This document shows, in pieces, positions 46,099 to 54,928 of a stretch of 64,000 nucleotides of DNA; the first letter of the stretch is position 1, and every line of letters starts with the position of its first letter. The notes under the pieces are model-generated. The model searched no databases. It saw only the letters and a program-made list of their open reading frames with translations, and was not told the DNA's origin. The stretch is from assembly GCA_016717655.1 (NCBI GenBank), contig JADKFC010000004.1, forward strand, positions 186,001 through 250,000, read 5' to 3'. The position numbers and the translations under genes are program-made. The DNA is from Saprospiraceae bacterium (GTDB taxonomy: Bacteria > Bacteroidota > Bacteroidia > Chitinophagales > Saprospiraceae).

Positions 46099-46914
46099 AT
46101 GAAATCGACGCTATTGAAATGGTCATTTGACCAGGTATTCTATACTCATTTTCTGTTTTTATACAAGTTCATTTTTTCAGGGGGGCCGAACGCTGTTCCC
46201 CTGTTTTTTTTTATGCTCTGCCTGCCTTTGATCGGCTGTAGTCCCTCCTACTATGCCCCGGGTCCCCAGTGCCCACCGGGCTTTGTCAAAAAAAAAGAAA
46301 GCCGCTTGGCTCTCGCCTATATCCAAACCCAATCGGCCAGAGGTTATGAGGCCTGTTTTGCCCACACACCCCTGCCTCATTTAAGTGTAATGGGCAATCA
46401 CCTTACCTATTCGGGTGAATACACCTCAAACCAAACCTCCCAATTTAGCCACGGCTTCCTCAACGAAATGGGTCTCGGATACTATACCGCGTTGGGTTCA
46501 AGACGACAACTCGTTATGGATCTTTGTTATTATTCTGCCTTTGGCAATGTGGCATTTCGAGGCTCGGGAAACCAATCTTCATCTCAAAATTTCTATGTTG
46601 AGTCAAAATTCAGAAAAAGAAGTGTGTTGGCCGGATTCACCTTTTTATCCAATCACCTGGAAGCCGCCTTTTCCCTTAAACTATCTCAATTATCCTATTA
46701 CCATACCCGATTTTCCCGGTATAGTCCCGAATTTCTTTCCGCTTCCCTGGTGGAACCCCAAAAAAAGTACCTGGCAGAACCCTCTCTTGTTTTGCGAGCG
46801 GGTTGGCCACATGTGAAATTCTATTTAGGCCTTGAACTAGCCAACAACTTAGTTCCTTCTGCCCTGGCTATGGCTGACAAACGGCTTTCTGGTGGGCTTA
46901 GTTTTAAGTTCTAA
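46099..46914 (+). CDS. Surface lipoprotein or outer-membrane beta-barrel-like protein
   Basis: The 271-residue frame starts MKSTLLKWSFDQVFYTHFLF, and a lipobox-like 'CLPLIGCSPSYYAPGPQCPP' lies near residue 45, so the signal is unusually long or the start is later. The mature part has amphipathic beta-strands ('QLVMDLCYYSAFGNVAFRGS', 'LEAAFSLKLSQLSYYHTRFS', 'LAEPSLVLRAGWPHVKFYLG', ending 'LSGGLSFKF'), like a small barrel. I do not recognise a family. A -7 box lies 17 nt upstream. Confidence 0.65.
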   Translation: MKSTLLKWSFDQVFYTHFLFLYKFIFSGGPNAVPLFFFMLCLPLIGCSPSYYAPGPQCPPGFVKKKESRLALAYIQTQSARGYEACFAHTPLPHLSVMGNHLTYSGEYTSNQTSQFSHGFLNEMGLGYYTALGSRRQLVMDLCYYSAFGNVAFRGSGNQSSSQNFYVESKFRKRSVLAGFTFLSNHLEAAFSLKLSQLSYYHTRFSRYSPEFLSASLVEPQKKYLAEPSLVLRAGWPHVKFYLGLELANNLVPSALAMADKRLSGGLSFKF

Positions 46915-47052
46915 TTTCTGTATTTCGTGAAAAGACGGCTTATATTTATTTGTGGATTAGTTCCTGCTATCCAATCTATCAAAAAAAACAGCACCTGGGT
47001 TTAGCTACTTATTATCTTCCCTCGTTTTGATCTATCCTAAGTTGGCCTTATC

Positions 47053-50000
47053 TCATACTTCTAACTCCACACTAAATCCATCTTTATAGTAGATGTCTAT
47101 GCTGCCCCCAATCTTTTTAGCACGCATCGCCATGTTGTCCATGCCCTGGCCATCAGAACGAGTGGATGGTTGCTTATTTCCATTGTCTTTTACAATTAAC
47201 TTTAGTTTGCCTCTTTCTTCTGTAACTGTGATTACTACATGGCTGCCATCGCTGTGTTTCATTACGTTGGTTATAGCCTCTTTAAAAATGAGATAAATAT
47301 TTTGGCGTCTTTCCGGGTCGATGAATTTTTTAGTGTCCCCAATCTGGGTTATAAAATCATGGGTCATCTTTTTCATATGCAAATTCTTTTCGGCATAGTC
47401 TCTCATTCTGTCAATCAGGTTTTCTACCTTGTCTTTTCTGCTATCTATGGCCCACACCGTGTCCCTCATTCTTTCCATGGCTTCTCTGCCCATGCTGCTA
47501 ATTTCATTGAGCACTTCCTTGTTTTCTTCCGAGGCCTCTATGGCCAGGATCTGACTTTGCATGGCCAGACCCGAAAGCAGGGTGCCTACCTCATCGTGTA
47601 GGTCTGCACTGATCTTGGTTCGTAAGGTCGCCAGTTCTTTTTGTCTTCTTAGCTTTTGATTGAAGCGGTATCTAAGGAATACAAACACCAATGTGGTCAA
47701 CAGCAGGGTGAAGATAACTATAACCCATGCCCTTTTGTACCACACTTGTTTTTTTAGGATGGTGATAACATACAGGCTTGCTTCTTTTTCCGAAATGCCG
47801 GTCGAAGCCCTTACTTCCAATGTGTGGGTGCCGGGCTCTAGTCCATACAGAAATATCTTATTGTCAAGTTTCGGAGCCGTCCACTGGTTGCTTTGTTCTT
47901 TAAGCCGGTAGCTGTAGTATACTTCGTTGGAATATTCGGGTACCGAAAACTGAAGCTCCAAACTACTTTCTGTTGGTTCGAGCACCAAATCTTTGAGGGT
48001 GTTGAGGTGGCGGTATTCGTATTTGAATTTTTCTTTTTGCAGATCAAAGATGGCGGTGCTAATCAGTTTTAAAGGCTTAATTTTGTTGGACGCCTGGACA
48101 AATTGCAGTTCTTCCGGCATAAAAGAAAAGAGACCGTCGGTGCTGCCAAAGTAATACCTGCCATCACTGCTTATAAGTGTCGACATTTTATTAAACTCAA
48201 TTTCTGACAATGGGTGGCCCTTGGCTAGATTGTAAAATTGCTGTGCCTGGGTATCAAAATACAAGAGCCCATAACTACTGCCCAAATACAAATTACCTTG
48301 CTGGTCGGGTAAGATGGAAAAAATGGTGCGGTTTTGCATTACGTTTTCACCGGTAATCAATGGGTTTTTAAAAATGCTGACAGCTCCTGTCCTGGTATTG
48401 AGCCTTCCCAAACCAAGTGTACATCCGAACCACAGTTGATCGCCATCTACTTCTATTTCCTGAATATCGTTGTCTGCTGTATTGAGCGCTGTTTTGTCAA
48501 ATTGTTTGAGGAGTTGTCCGCTTTTTGAAAGCAGCTGTATGCCCTTAAAGGTGCTGCTAATCCAGAAATTTTGACCCCCTTTATCCATTTTGATGTCGTT
48601 GATGGCAGAATAATAGGTACCCTCTCCGTTGATCTGAGTCTTAAGCCCTGTTTCGGTTTGTCGCTTTCGCTTTAAATCATAAAAATACAACTGCGGAGTA
48701 TGCCAGATGTAAATCCACAAGGTGTCATTTTGTATCCATTGATTACAATGCCCTGCATTGTAAGGGGGACCCACATAGTTTGTGCTGTTGTCTTTTAAGT
48801 CTATGATGGTATTGTTCCATATAAGGTAGTTGTTCCAAACATTTAAAGAATAGGTGCCCTTGGCTTTGTTGATCAAATGTTGCCACTTGGCAACGGCTTC
48901 AAAGCTATTGTTCCCAGGTCTTTTTATGGCAATGCCTCCATAATAGCTCGCGTAGATGTTTTTGTCTTTGTCTTCTGCCAGGGCTCGAAAGCTTGTTGTG
49001 CTGGACACCAGTGCATTGTCTTTTATGGGCTGTTTAAACTGGGTTAGTTTAGGGAGTTTTTTTTTGATCTGTAACACTGTCCTCAAATTACTGACCCAAA
49101 GTGTACCATCCTTTCTTTTTGTAAATTTTAGAAAATTAACCCCCAGGCCACCATGCGCCTCATTTTTGATTATTCCTAAAAAGTCATTTGACAAATCCTG
49201 CTGGGTTCTTGTTTTTATATTTAATATATACAAATACAAATTATCAGCTATGTATACTTTGTCGCCTTCCACCCATAGACCCGATAAGCCGTCTTTGACC
49301 GTGGGAGGGATTTTTAAAAATGGCAATAATTCATCTGTCGACCGATCCCACTTAAATAGGGTATAGGTGAGTTGGTCTATAAAATAAAAAGAGGTGTCGT
49401 TGGTCCAAACACTAACGTGGTTGCTGATTTGAAACCGGGTGTTGTATTTTTTTATCTCTTTTCCTTCCTGGTTAAATCTTAAAAAGAATCCATTTTTGAA
49501 TACCCAGATTTCTTTTCCCATCTTTTTTGCAAACATTCCGCTAAGATTCTCAATGGGTGCCGTAAACAAAGTTTGAATACTATTTCCGTCTCCTTTCCTG
49601 CTCAGTGCTATTGTTTTTTCTTGGCGGTGATGCGAAAGTATAAACAAGCTTCCTGTTTGATTTTTGTGGCTCGATAATAATTGTTGGTCCTCACCCGGAA
49701 ACAAATTGACTACTTGTTCTACGGTTCTTTGTTGCGTGTTGATTTGCAACAATCGATTGCCAGATTGCTGAACCCACATCCTGTGCTTTCCGGCATTATT
49801 GAAAAAAATAAATGGCCGCGACACACTGTCTGTATTAAAACCAAATTGACCTTTGTCGCCCGTGTAGGTAACGGTTCTATTGCCATCAAAAACGTGTAAA
49901 CCGGTGGCACTGCTAAACCAAACATAACCCTCGTCGTCTTCCATGATGTCATTAAACTGGCCGAGATCTTCAGTGGAATTGAGCCTTACCATTTTTAACT

Positions 50001-50103
50001 CGTATTCCGGGTTTATGATTTTAAAGCTTGCATTTTGCCCTGTGGCTGACATTATAGATAGCACGCCAAAACACACTACAACGATATATTGTTTAAAGGT
50101 CAA
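47053..50103 (-). CDS. Propeller sensor histidine kinase of the HisKA_3 (NarX-like) class
   Basis: The start is TTG at 50103; an upstream TAA excludes an earlier ATG and a promoter box lies 16 nt away. The 1,016-residue protein has a signal peptide ('FKQYIVVVCFGVLSIMSATG'), Reg_prop repeats ('VWFSSATGLHVFDGN', 'NLYLGSSYGLLYFDTQ'), a Y_Y_Y domain ('EVYYSYRLKEQSNQWTAPKL'), a membrane segment ('AWVIVIFTLLLTTLVFVFLR') and a HisKA_3 phospho-acceptor ('RTKISADLHDEVGTLLSGLA') with an ATPase domain ('IFKEAITNVMKHSDGSHVVI', 'VKDNG', 'GQGMDNMAMRAKKIGGSIDI'). It senses an unknown periplasmic signal. The NarL-type regulator lies just upstream, transcribed the same way. Confidence 0.92.
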   Translation of the reverse strand: MTFKQYIVVVCFGVLSIMSATGQNASFKIINPEYELKMVRLNSTEDLGQFNDIMEDDEGYVWFSSATGLHVFDGNRTVTYTGDKGQFGFNTDSVSRPFIFFNNAGKHRMWVQQSGNRLLQINTQQRTVEQVVNLFPGEDQQLLSSHKNQTGSLFILSHHRQEKTIALSRKGDGNSIQTLFTAPIENLSGMFAKKMGKEIWVFKNGFFLRFNQEGKEIKKYNTRFQISNHVSVWTNDTSFYFIDQLTYTLFKWDRSTDELLPFLKIPPTVKDGLSGLWVEGDKVYIADNLYLYILNIKTRTQQDLSNDFLGIIKNEAHGGLGVNFLKFTKRKDGTLWVSNLRTVLQIKKKLPKLTQFKQPIKDNALVSSTTSFRALAEDKDKNIYASYYGGIAIKRPGNNSFEAVAKWQHLINKAKGTYSLNVWNNYLIWNNTIIDLKDNSTNYVGPPYNAGHCNQWIQNDTLWIYIWHTPQLYFYDLKRKRQTETGLKTQINGEGTYYSAINDIKMDKGGQNFWISSTFKGIQLLSKSGQLLKQFDKTALNTADNDIQEIEVDGDQLWFGCTLGLGRLNTRTGAVSIFKNPLITGENVMQNRTIFSILPDQQGNLYLGSSYGLLYFDTQAQQFYNLAKGHPLSEIEFNKMSTLISSDGRYYFGSTDGLFSFMPEELQFVQASNKIKPLKLISTAIFDLQKEKFKYEYRHLNTLKDLVLEPTESSLELQFSVPEYSNEVYYSYRLKEQSNQWTAPKLDNKIFLYGLEPGTHTLEVRASTGISEKEASLYVITILKKQVWYKRAWVIVIFTLLLTTLVFVFLRYRFNQKLRRQKELATLRTKISADLHDEVGTLLSGLAMQSQILAIEASEENKEVLNEISSMGREAMERMRDTVWAIDSRKDKVENLIDRMRDYAEKNLHMKKMTHDFITQIGDTKKFIDPERRQNIYLIFKEAITNVMKHSDGSHVVITVTEERGKLKLIVKDNGNKQPSTRSDGQGMDNMAMRAKKIGGSIDIYYKDGFSVELEV

Positions 50104-50119
50104 TTCAATGCTGTTTGTA

Positions 50120-50127
50120 CAAATTTA
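50120..50127 (-). promoter_or_regulatory. -7 box for the sensor kinase
   Basis: On the minus strand TAAATTTG matches TAnnTTTG and lies 16 nt before the TTG start at 50103. It would give a very short leader. No TTG -33 box is clear. Confidence 0.4.
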
Positions 50128-50216
50128 GCTGATTTAATGCACCCGGCCTTCAGAAAATACAATTGATTGACCATGTTTTCTAAAATCGTTTTTACGGTTG
50201 TCTTTCCTCTATACCT

Positions 50217-50858
50217 TTATTTGATGTAACCCAACATGTATTGGGTAATAGCCTCGGTCTTATTATTTACATGAAGGACCTTGTACATTTTTTTGACATG
50301 GGTTCTTACCGTTTCCACCGAAATAAATAGTTCTGCTGCAATGGTGTGGTAGCTTTTTCCATCCACCAGTCTCTCCAATATTTCTTTTTGTCGATCGCTC
50401 AGAATCGTGGCCTTGCTCACCCTGCCGCCCATAAGGTGGTTTACGATCTCACGGGCTATGGATGGCGACATATATGAACCTCCTTTGGCTACTATGCGCA
50501 ATGCTTCTACAATGTCTTCAAGGGTGGCTTTTTTGGAAATATAACTGCAGGCCCCACTACAAAGGGCTTTTAAAATGAGGTCTTCTTCTTCATAGGTGGT
50601 CAGCATCACGATGTTGAGGTCCGGATATTTATCGAGGATCAGGGGTATGGCATCTATACCTGAGGTGCCCGGCAGCCCTATATCCAGCAGTAATATCTGA
50701 GTGATTTCTGTGGGATGTTGGATGGTTTTTAGCAAAAAGGCGTCAGCAGAAATGGCTATCTCTCCCATCTCAAATTCTTCGTGGAAGGAGATGAATTTAC
50801 TGACACTGTCACGAATTACCTTGTTGTCTTCTACGATATGAATGATTACTTTTTCCAC
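50217..50858 (-). CDS. NarL/FixJ-family response regulator
   Basis: The 213-residue protein has a receiver domain at 1-120 ('IIHIVEDNKVIRDSVSKFIS', phospho-acceptor in 'ILLLDIGLPGTSGIDAI', 'IVMLTTYEEEDLILKALCSG', Lys in 'SYISKKATLE') and a LuxR-type HTH at about 150-210 ('LSDRQKEILERLVDGKSYHT', 'AAELFISVETVRTHVKKMYK'). It pairs with the HisKA_3 kinase at 47053-50103. Its promoter region is shared with the divergent BNR exoprotein and contains a palindrome. Confidence 0.94.
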   Translation of the reverse strand: MEKVIIHIVEDNKVIRDSVSKFISFHEEFEMGEIAISADAFLLKTIQHPTEITQILLLDIGLPGTSGIDAIPLILDKYPDLNIVMLTTYEEEDLILKALCSGACSYISKKATLEDIVEALRIVAKGGSYMSPSIAREIVNHLMGGRVSKATILSDRQKEILERLVDGKSYHTIAAELFISVETVRTHVKKMYKVLHVNNKTEAITQYMLGYIK

Positions 50859-50872
50859 ATCTTTATTTTATA

Positions 50873-50950
50873 CAAACATAGGTGTTATTGGCTATAAATA
50901 CAATCACCTTGCAGGGTGATTGACTTGGTTTTATTAAATAGTGACTTTTG
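50873..50950. promoter_or_regulatory. Divergent promoters sharing one palindrome
   Basis: CAATCACC-TTGCAG-GGTGATTG (50901-50922) is an 8-bp inverted repeat. The minus-strand TTG at 50901-50903 is the -33 box of the response regulator: 20 nt later TATGTTTG (50873-50880) is an exact -7 box. The plus-strand TTG at 50920-50922 is the -33 box of the exoprotein gene: 20 nt later GACTTTTG (50943-50950) is a -7 box with one mismatch. A dimeric regulator bound here could block or activate both. Confidence 0.65.
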
Positions 50951-51002
50951 TAATAATAAGATTTAACAAACAGACCCCCTTAAAATCAAAAAAAAATAAA
51001 CG

Positions 51003-53612
51003 ATGAAGTCTTTCTGGATGATTCTTGTTTTCACACTATGCTTTTCGAAACTAAACGGTCAAAGTCTGTATGAAAAACTCAATCAAAGATTAGTGGGTAT
51101 TTCCAACTTTCATGAGACGATGAGAATTGTTGACTCTATATATGCCATTGGTGGTGAAAATTTGAGAGATAATGGCGGTGATGGGTTGCCAAAGTACAAA
51201 CATTGGCAGCGCTGGGCATGGTATATCGGCAGAAGACTTGATGAAAATGGCAATATGGTTGACATTTTAAAAAGAAAATTGGAATTAGCAGAACAAATGG
51301 AAAGGGATAAGTCAAAAAATAAACACTCCCGGTCCTCCCTTCCCGGGCATTGGGAACCCATTGGCTGTGATACCAGCAGTTACAGTCCAAATACAACAAA
51401 CTCCTATGCCAATGGTACTGGAAGATTGGATCGAATTGCTTTTCATCCTACAGACCCAAATACTTTTTATGTGGGTGCTCCCATTGGCGGCTTATGGAAA
51501 ACGACAGATGGAGGCGCTCATTGGAAATGCCTTACAGATACCATTCCCTCTATTGGGGTATCTGGAATAGTAGTGAGTTATAATAATCCCAATACCATTT
51601 ATATTCTCACTGGTCAGGGCGATGGTTCTGCAGGTAATGTTACCAATAATTGTCAGGGAGTTATGAAGTCAACCAATGCAGGCGTCAGCTGGGCTTTTGT
51701 TGGTGCCTTTCCTACCACACCCAATTTCACAACATTAGTAGGCTTTAAACTGGTGCAAAACCCTACCAACGCCAATATACTTTTGGCTGCTACCAATGAT
51801 GGCATATTTCGCACCACCAATGGAGGTTCCTCGTGGACCAAAACAAGTGGGGGCCTACATTATGACATAGCATTTCAACCCAATAGCGGCACCAATGCAT
51901 TAGCTGCTACAGACGATAGTCTTTTTTACAGCACGAATGGTGGAGTGACCTGGACCTTGAGCGCAAGAAACATTGCTCCCAGTCCGGGACCCGTCAGAAT
52001 CAGTATTGCATTTTCTCTATCAGAACCTACTAAGGTCTATGCCTTTCATGGAAATGGAGGCGTGGCCAATCAATTTTCCGGAGTGTATTTGTCAACAGAT
52101 AGCGGTGTAAATTTTACCCGTTTGGCCAATACACCCAACGTCTTGGGTTACGAATTAAATGGCAGTGATGCTGGTTCTCAAGCCAGTTATGATCTATGTA
52201 TGGCCGTACATCCCGATAGTACATCAAGAGTAATGATCGGCGGGGTAAATATTTGGAGATCATCCAATGGCGGGGTAACATTTTCAAACAATACAGGGTG
52301 GACTGAGACGCAGGGGGCAATAGCATACGTACATTGTGATCAACATGCTTTGGCCTATAACCCACTCAATAATAATTTGTATTCTTGCAATGACGGGGGC
52401 ATTTGGGTCTCCTCCAATTCGGGTAATACCTGGAGAAATATATCCAAAGGTTTGCAAACAAATATGTTTTATAATTTAAATCAATTTAAAACAAATTCAA
52501 CCTATATCCTGGGTGGCGGTCTTCAGGACAATGGTGTAAAAATTAGGCCCGCCGGAACTAAAAATTTTACCCACATTTATGGCGCCGATGGAAACTGTGT
52601 TGCGTTTCAATCCAACAATCCTAATATCTTTTATGCAAGTTCCAATGCCACACTTATTAGGTTCGATTACATCACTGGCAATGGCGTGATTGTTACCCCT
52701 GTTGGCATGGGAGGTGGAAAATACACTGTCACTCATCCAATCGACACCAATTTGGTGATCTGCAGTGCCAATGGAGAAAACATTTATAGATCAACCAATA
52801 AAGGCATCAGCTGGACCAACGTTGGGGGTAATGGCAGGGTATTGACCATATCTCAAGTGGATCCTACTAAATTATTCGCTGCAGGTGACAGTTTGGTTTT
52901 TAGATCAACAGACACCGGCAACAACTGGCAACTGGATACTGCGGGCTTAGGCCCAAATTTAAATAACCTTACTTTGACAGATCTTGAGTCAGATCCTATA
53001 GATGCAAACTATGCATACCTCACTTTAGGGGGCTTTGCCAATGGGAGGAAAGTTTATCAAACCTCAAACGGAGGACTTACCTGGTCTAACATATCTTTTA
53101 ATCTGCCCAATGTTGTAGTCAACTCTGTTGCTGTTACCACTTCCAAAATATACATAGGTACAGACATAACCGTTTACGCAATGGATTGGGGGGGCAACAC
53201 CTGGATTGATATTGGCGATAACATTCCTCATGCTCCAGTGATTGATATTTTGGTAGATGAAAGCAAAGGAATCATTACCGTCGGGACCTGGGGTCGTGGC
53301 GTATGGCAAAGAAACTACTGCATAGACAACATTTCTTTGTTAGGTTCTTTAAAAGGTAAACTTGAATACAGTGCCAATACTATGATAAATGCAAGTGCAC
53401 TAATCCCCGGGATAAATGATTTCGACAGCATCTTTATGACTTCTGGAAAGGTGTTATTACAGCCCGGGTTCAGAGCAAAGGAAGGATCTCACATGAAAGC
53501 ATCTATCGGAAGCTGTGATGACGGACCACAGCCCTTTGGCCGAAAGAGAGGGGCTACAGAAGCAATGGTGAGAAAAGAAGAAGGTGGGGTAATTGAATTA
53601 AAACGGGATTAA
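51003..53612 (+). CDS. Sortilin/BNR-repeat exoprotein with 3-coathanger-like C-terminus
   Basis: The 869-residue protein has a signal peptide (MKSFWMILVFTLCFSKLNGQ). BNR/sortilin-type propeller repeats with 'SxDxGxTW' boxes fill residues about 110-740 ('GGLWKTTDGGAHWKCL', 'GIFRTTNGGSSWTKTSGGLH', 'SLFYSTNGGVTWTLS', 'NIYRSTNKGISWTN'). Toward the end it reads 'SANTMINASALIPGINDFDS', 'KVLLQPGFRAKEGSHMKASI', like the 3-coathanger stack domain of Bacteroidota surface proteins. No T9SS type A domain follows; a coiled-coil remnant lies downstream. It is divergent from the response regulator and probably its target. Confidence 0.87.
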   Translation: MKSFWMILVFTLCFSKLNGQSLYEKLNQRLVGISNFHETMRIVDSIYAIGGENLRDNGGDGLPKYKHWQRWAWYIGRRLDENGNMVDILKRKLELAEQMERDKSKNKHSRSSLPGHWEPIGCDTSSYSPNTTNSYANGTGRLDRIAFHPTDPNTFYVGAPIGGLWKTTDGGAHWKCLTDTIPSIGVSGIVVSYNNPNTIYILTGQGDGSAGNVTNNCQGVMKSTNAGVSWAFVGAFPTTPNFTTLVGFKLVQNPTNANILLAATNDGIFRTTNGGSSWTKTSGGLHYDIAFQPNSGTNALAATDDSLFYSTNGGVTWTLSARNIAPSPGPVRISIAFSLSEPTKVYAFHGNGGVANQFSGVYLSTDSGVNFTRLANTPNVLGYELNGSDAGSQASYDLCMAVHPDSTSRVMIGGVNIWRSSNGGVTFSNNTGWTETQGAIAYVHCDQHALAYNPLNNNLYSCNDGGIWVSSNSGNTWRNISKGLQTNMFYNLNQFKTNSTYILGGGLQDNGVKIRPAGTKNFTHIYGADGNCVAFQSNNPNIFYASSNATLIRFDYITGNGVIVTPVGMGGGKYTVTHPIDTNLVICSANGENIYRSTNKGISWTNVGGNGRVLTISQVDPTKLFAAGDSLVFRSTDTGNNWQLDTAGLGPNLNNLTLTDLESDPIDANYAYLTLGGFANGRKVYQTSNGGLTWSNISFNLPNVVVNSVAVTTSKIYIGTDITVYAMDWGGNTWIDIGDNIPHAPVIDILVDESKGIITVGTWGRGVWQRNYCIDNISLLGSLKGKLEYSANTMINASALIPGINDFDSIFMTSGKVLLQPGFRAKEGSHMKASIGSCDDGPQPFGRKRGATEAMVRKEEGGVIELKRD

Positions 53613-53631
53613 TAATTTTTTGATCCGCAGT

Positions 53632-53792
53632 ATTGTGCAGAATCAACAGCTGACACTACAAAATCAAAATCTGAAAGTAAAAAACCTCGAAGATGAAATG
53701 GAAATAGAAAAATCAAAGGTGAAAAACCTCGAAGAAAAAATGGCCTTCCTGGAAGCACAGCTGAATAAGATTTTGGAACAGAAAAAAAAATG
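53632..53792 (+). pseudogene. Coiled-coil C-terminal remnant after the BNR exoprotein
   Basis: One plus frame reads 'IRSIVQNQQLTLQNQNLKVK', 'NLEDEMEIEKSKVKNLEEKM' and 'AFLEAQLNKILEQKKK' to a TGA at 53790-53792. It is a heptad coiled coil with an internal repeat (K-V-K-N-L-E twice), like the tails of peptidase S74 or tail-fibre-like surface proteins. There is no proper start and a stop lies just upstream in frame, so it is the relic of a lost gene or the end of a misread gene. The ORF is too short to be independent. Confidence 0.55.
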
Positions 53793-53812
53793 ATCCTCTT
53801 TCAATATCTACC

Positions 53813-54928
53813 CTACCTCACCCCCCTCTCCTTCCACTTATATTCACCAGGAAAAATTGCGTGCCAGGAAGAATATAAAATTATATACAGGTAGATTATT
53901 TGGCCCTGTATAAAAAACCGGAGGGCCGGGCGGTTGTTTTGCCAGCCGGTGGCCTTCCACAATGCAATAAAATCAACCACCCATTTGGTGCTTAGTATTA
54001 TTAAAGCACCCATACCTGCTTTTGGTAAAAAGAGGTCTATAAGCAACATCGACAATAAGGCTATGTTCGTAATAGCAACCATTGTCTGAACCATCCAAAT
54101 GGCCCTACCGGCATAAGCCCTGGTCTTGGTCGCCCACCGCTTGCGCTGCTCAAGGAGTTGCCCCAATCCGGGCTGAGGGAGTGTGGTGACAATGGCCTCT
54201 TGATCTGCTACATAATCAATCCTTTTTTTCTGTCTTGCCGCTTCGGCATAAAAAAAGACATCATCGCCGGAGGCGTGGTGCATGTGGCTTTCATAACCCC
54301 CTATTTCTTCATAAGCCTTTTTGGTAAAAGCCAGGTTGGCTCCATTGGCTAAAAAATATAGTCTTTGTCGGATGCCAGCGGCGGTGACCTTCATCATGAT
54401 CGCAGCATCCATGGCTTCAAAGGCACTAACCGTGCTATCACAAGGCGAAATCTTTACAGGGCCGGTGAGGAGTCTGCCCCGCTGTTTTGGAGTTGGCGGT
54501 TGAGGGCCGTTAGCCAATGGAGTCCAACCATACAATCTCCATCGGTGGTGGCACATGATTTCAAACTTTGCTTCTTTAATACCCAGTGCAAGGGCCGCTT
54601 TTTTGCCCTGCCCTTCGGTAAGAGAAAGGGCTCTGATCCCGGCTATTGATGATATTATCTCAAAGGTCCCGTCGGTGCTGTGGTCGTCAACCACAATGAC
54701 TTCATATTGATGGATAGGATATTGTTGGTTGAGCAATGACTGCACACAGGCCGATATGTTTTGAGCTTCGTTTCGGGCTGCTACTACAATTGAAAATCGT
54801 TTGGACCCCAACGCGGATTTTGATTTTTTTTCAGCGGGCTCTACCGAAGCTAAAAATATACCGGTTATCATACCGGCATATACAATGGAAAGCAGGATGC
54901 TAAAAACAATCATGCCAGGGAAAGACAA
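53813..54928 (-). CDS. Family 2 glycosyltransferase, membrane-bound, with a locally out-of-frame segment
   Basis: The 371-residue protein has an N-terminal membrane segment, then the GT2 fold ('RFSIVVAARNEAQNISACVQ', 'QYEVIVVDDHSTDGTFEIIS') and two or three C-terminal membrane segments. Residues about 124-153 (CHHRWRLYGWTPLANG and on) are out of frame: shifting one base gives 'ATTDGDCMVGLHWLTALNRQ' and restores the DxD-like metal site. An extra base near 54555 and a missing C near 54474 compensate each other. Later motifs 'HHASGDDVFFYAEAARQKKR' and 'LLEQRKRWATKTRAYAG' (QxxRW) match. It probably transfers a sugar to a lipid or polysaccharide carrier. It overlaps the GT4 gene by 19 nt. Confidence 0.85.
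   Translation of the reverse strand: MSFPGMIVFSILLSIVYAGMITGIFLASVEPAEKKSKSALGSKRFSIVVAARNEAQNISACVQSLLNQQYPIHQYEVIVVDDHSTDGTFEIISSIAGIRALSLTEGQGKKAALALGIKEAKFEIMCHHRWRLYGWTPLANGPQPPTPKQRGRLLTGPVKISPCDSTVSAFEAMDAAIMMKVTAAGIRQRLYFLANGANLAFTKKAYEEIGGYESHMHHASGDDVFFYAEAARQKKRIDYVADQEAIVTTLPQPGLGQLLEQRKRWATKTRAYAGRAIWMVQTMVAITNIALLSMLLIDLFLPKAGMGALIILSTKWVVDFIALWKATGWQNNRPALRFFIQGQIIYLYIILYSSWHAIFPGEYKWKERGVR

Noticed and set aside
47970..47990. GGTTCGAGCACC resembling a tRNA T-arm
   Set aside because: It lies inside the intact sensor kinase gene and no matching acceptor or anticodon arms are present.
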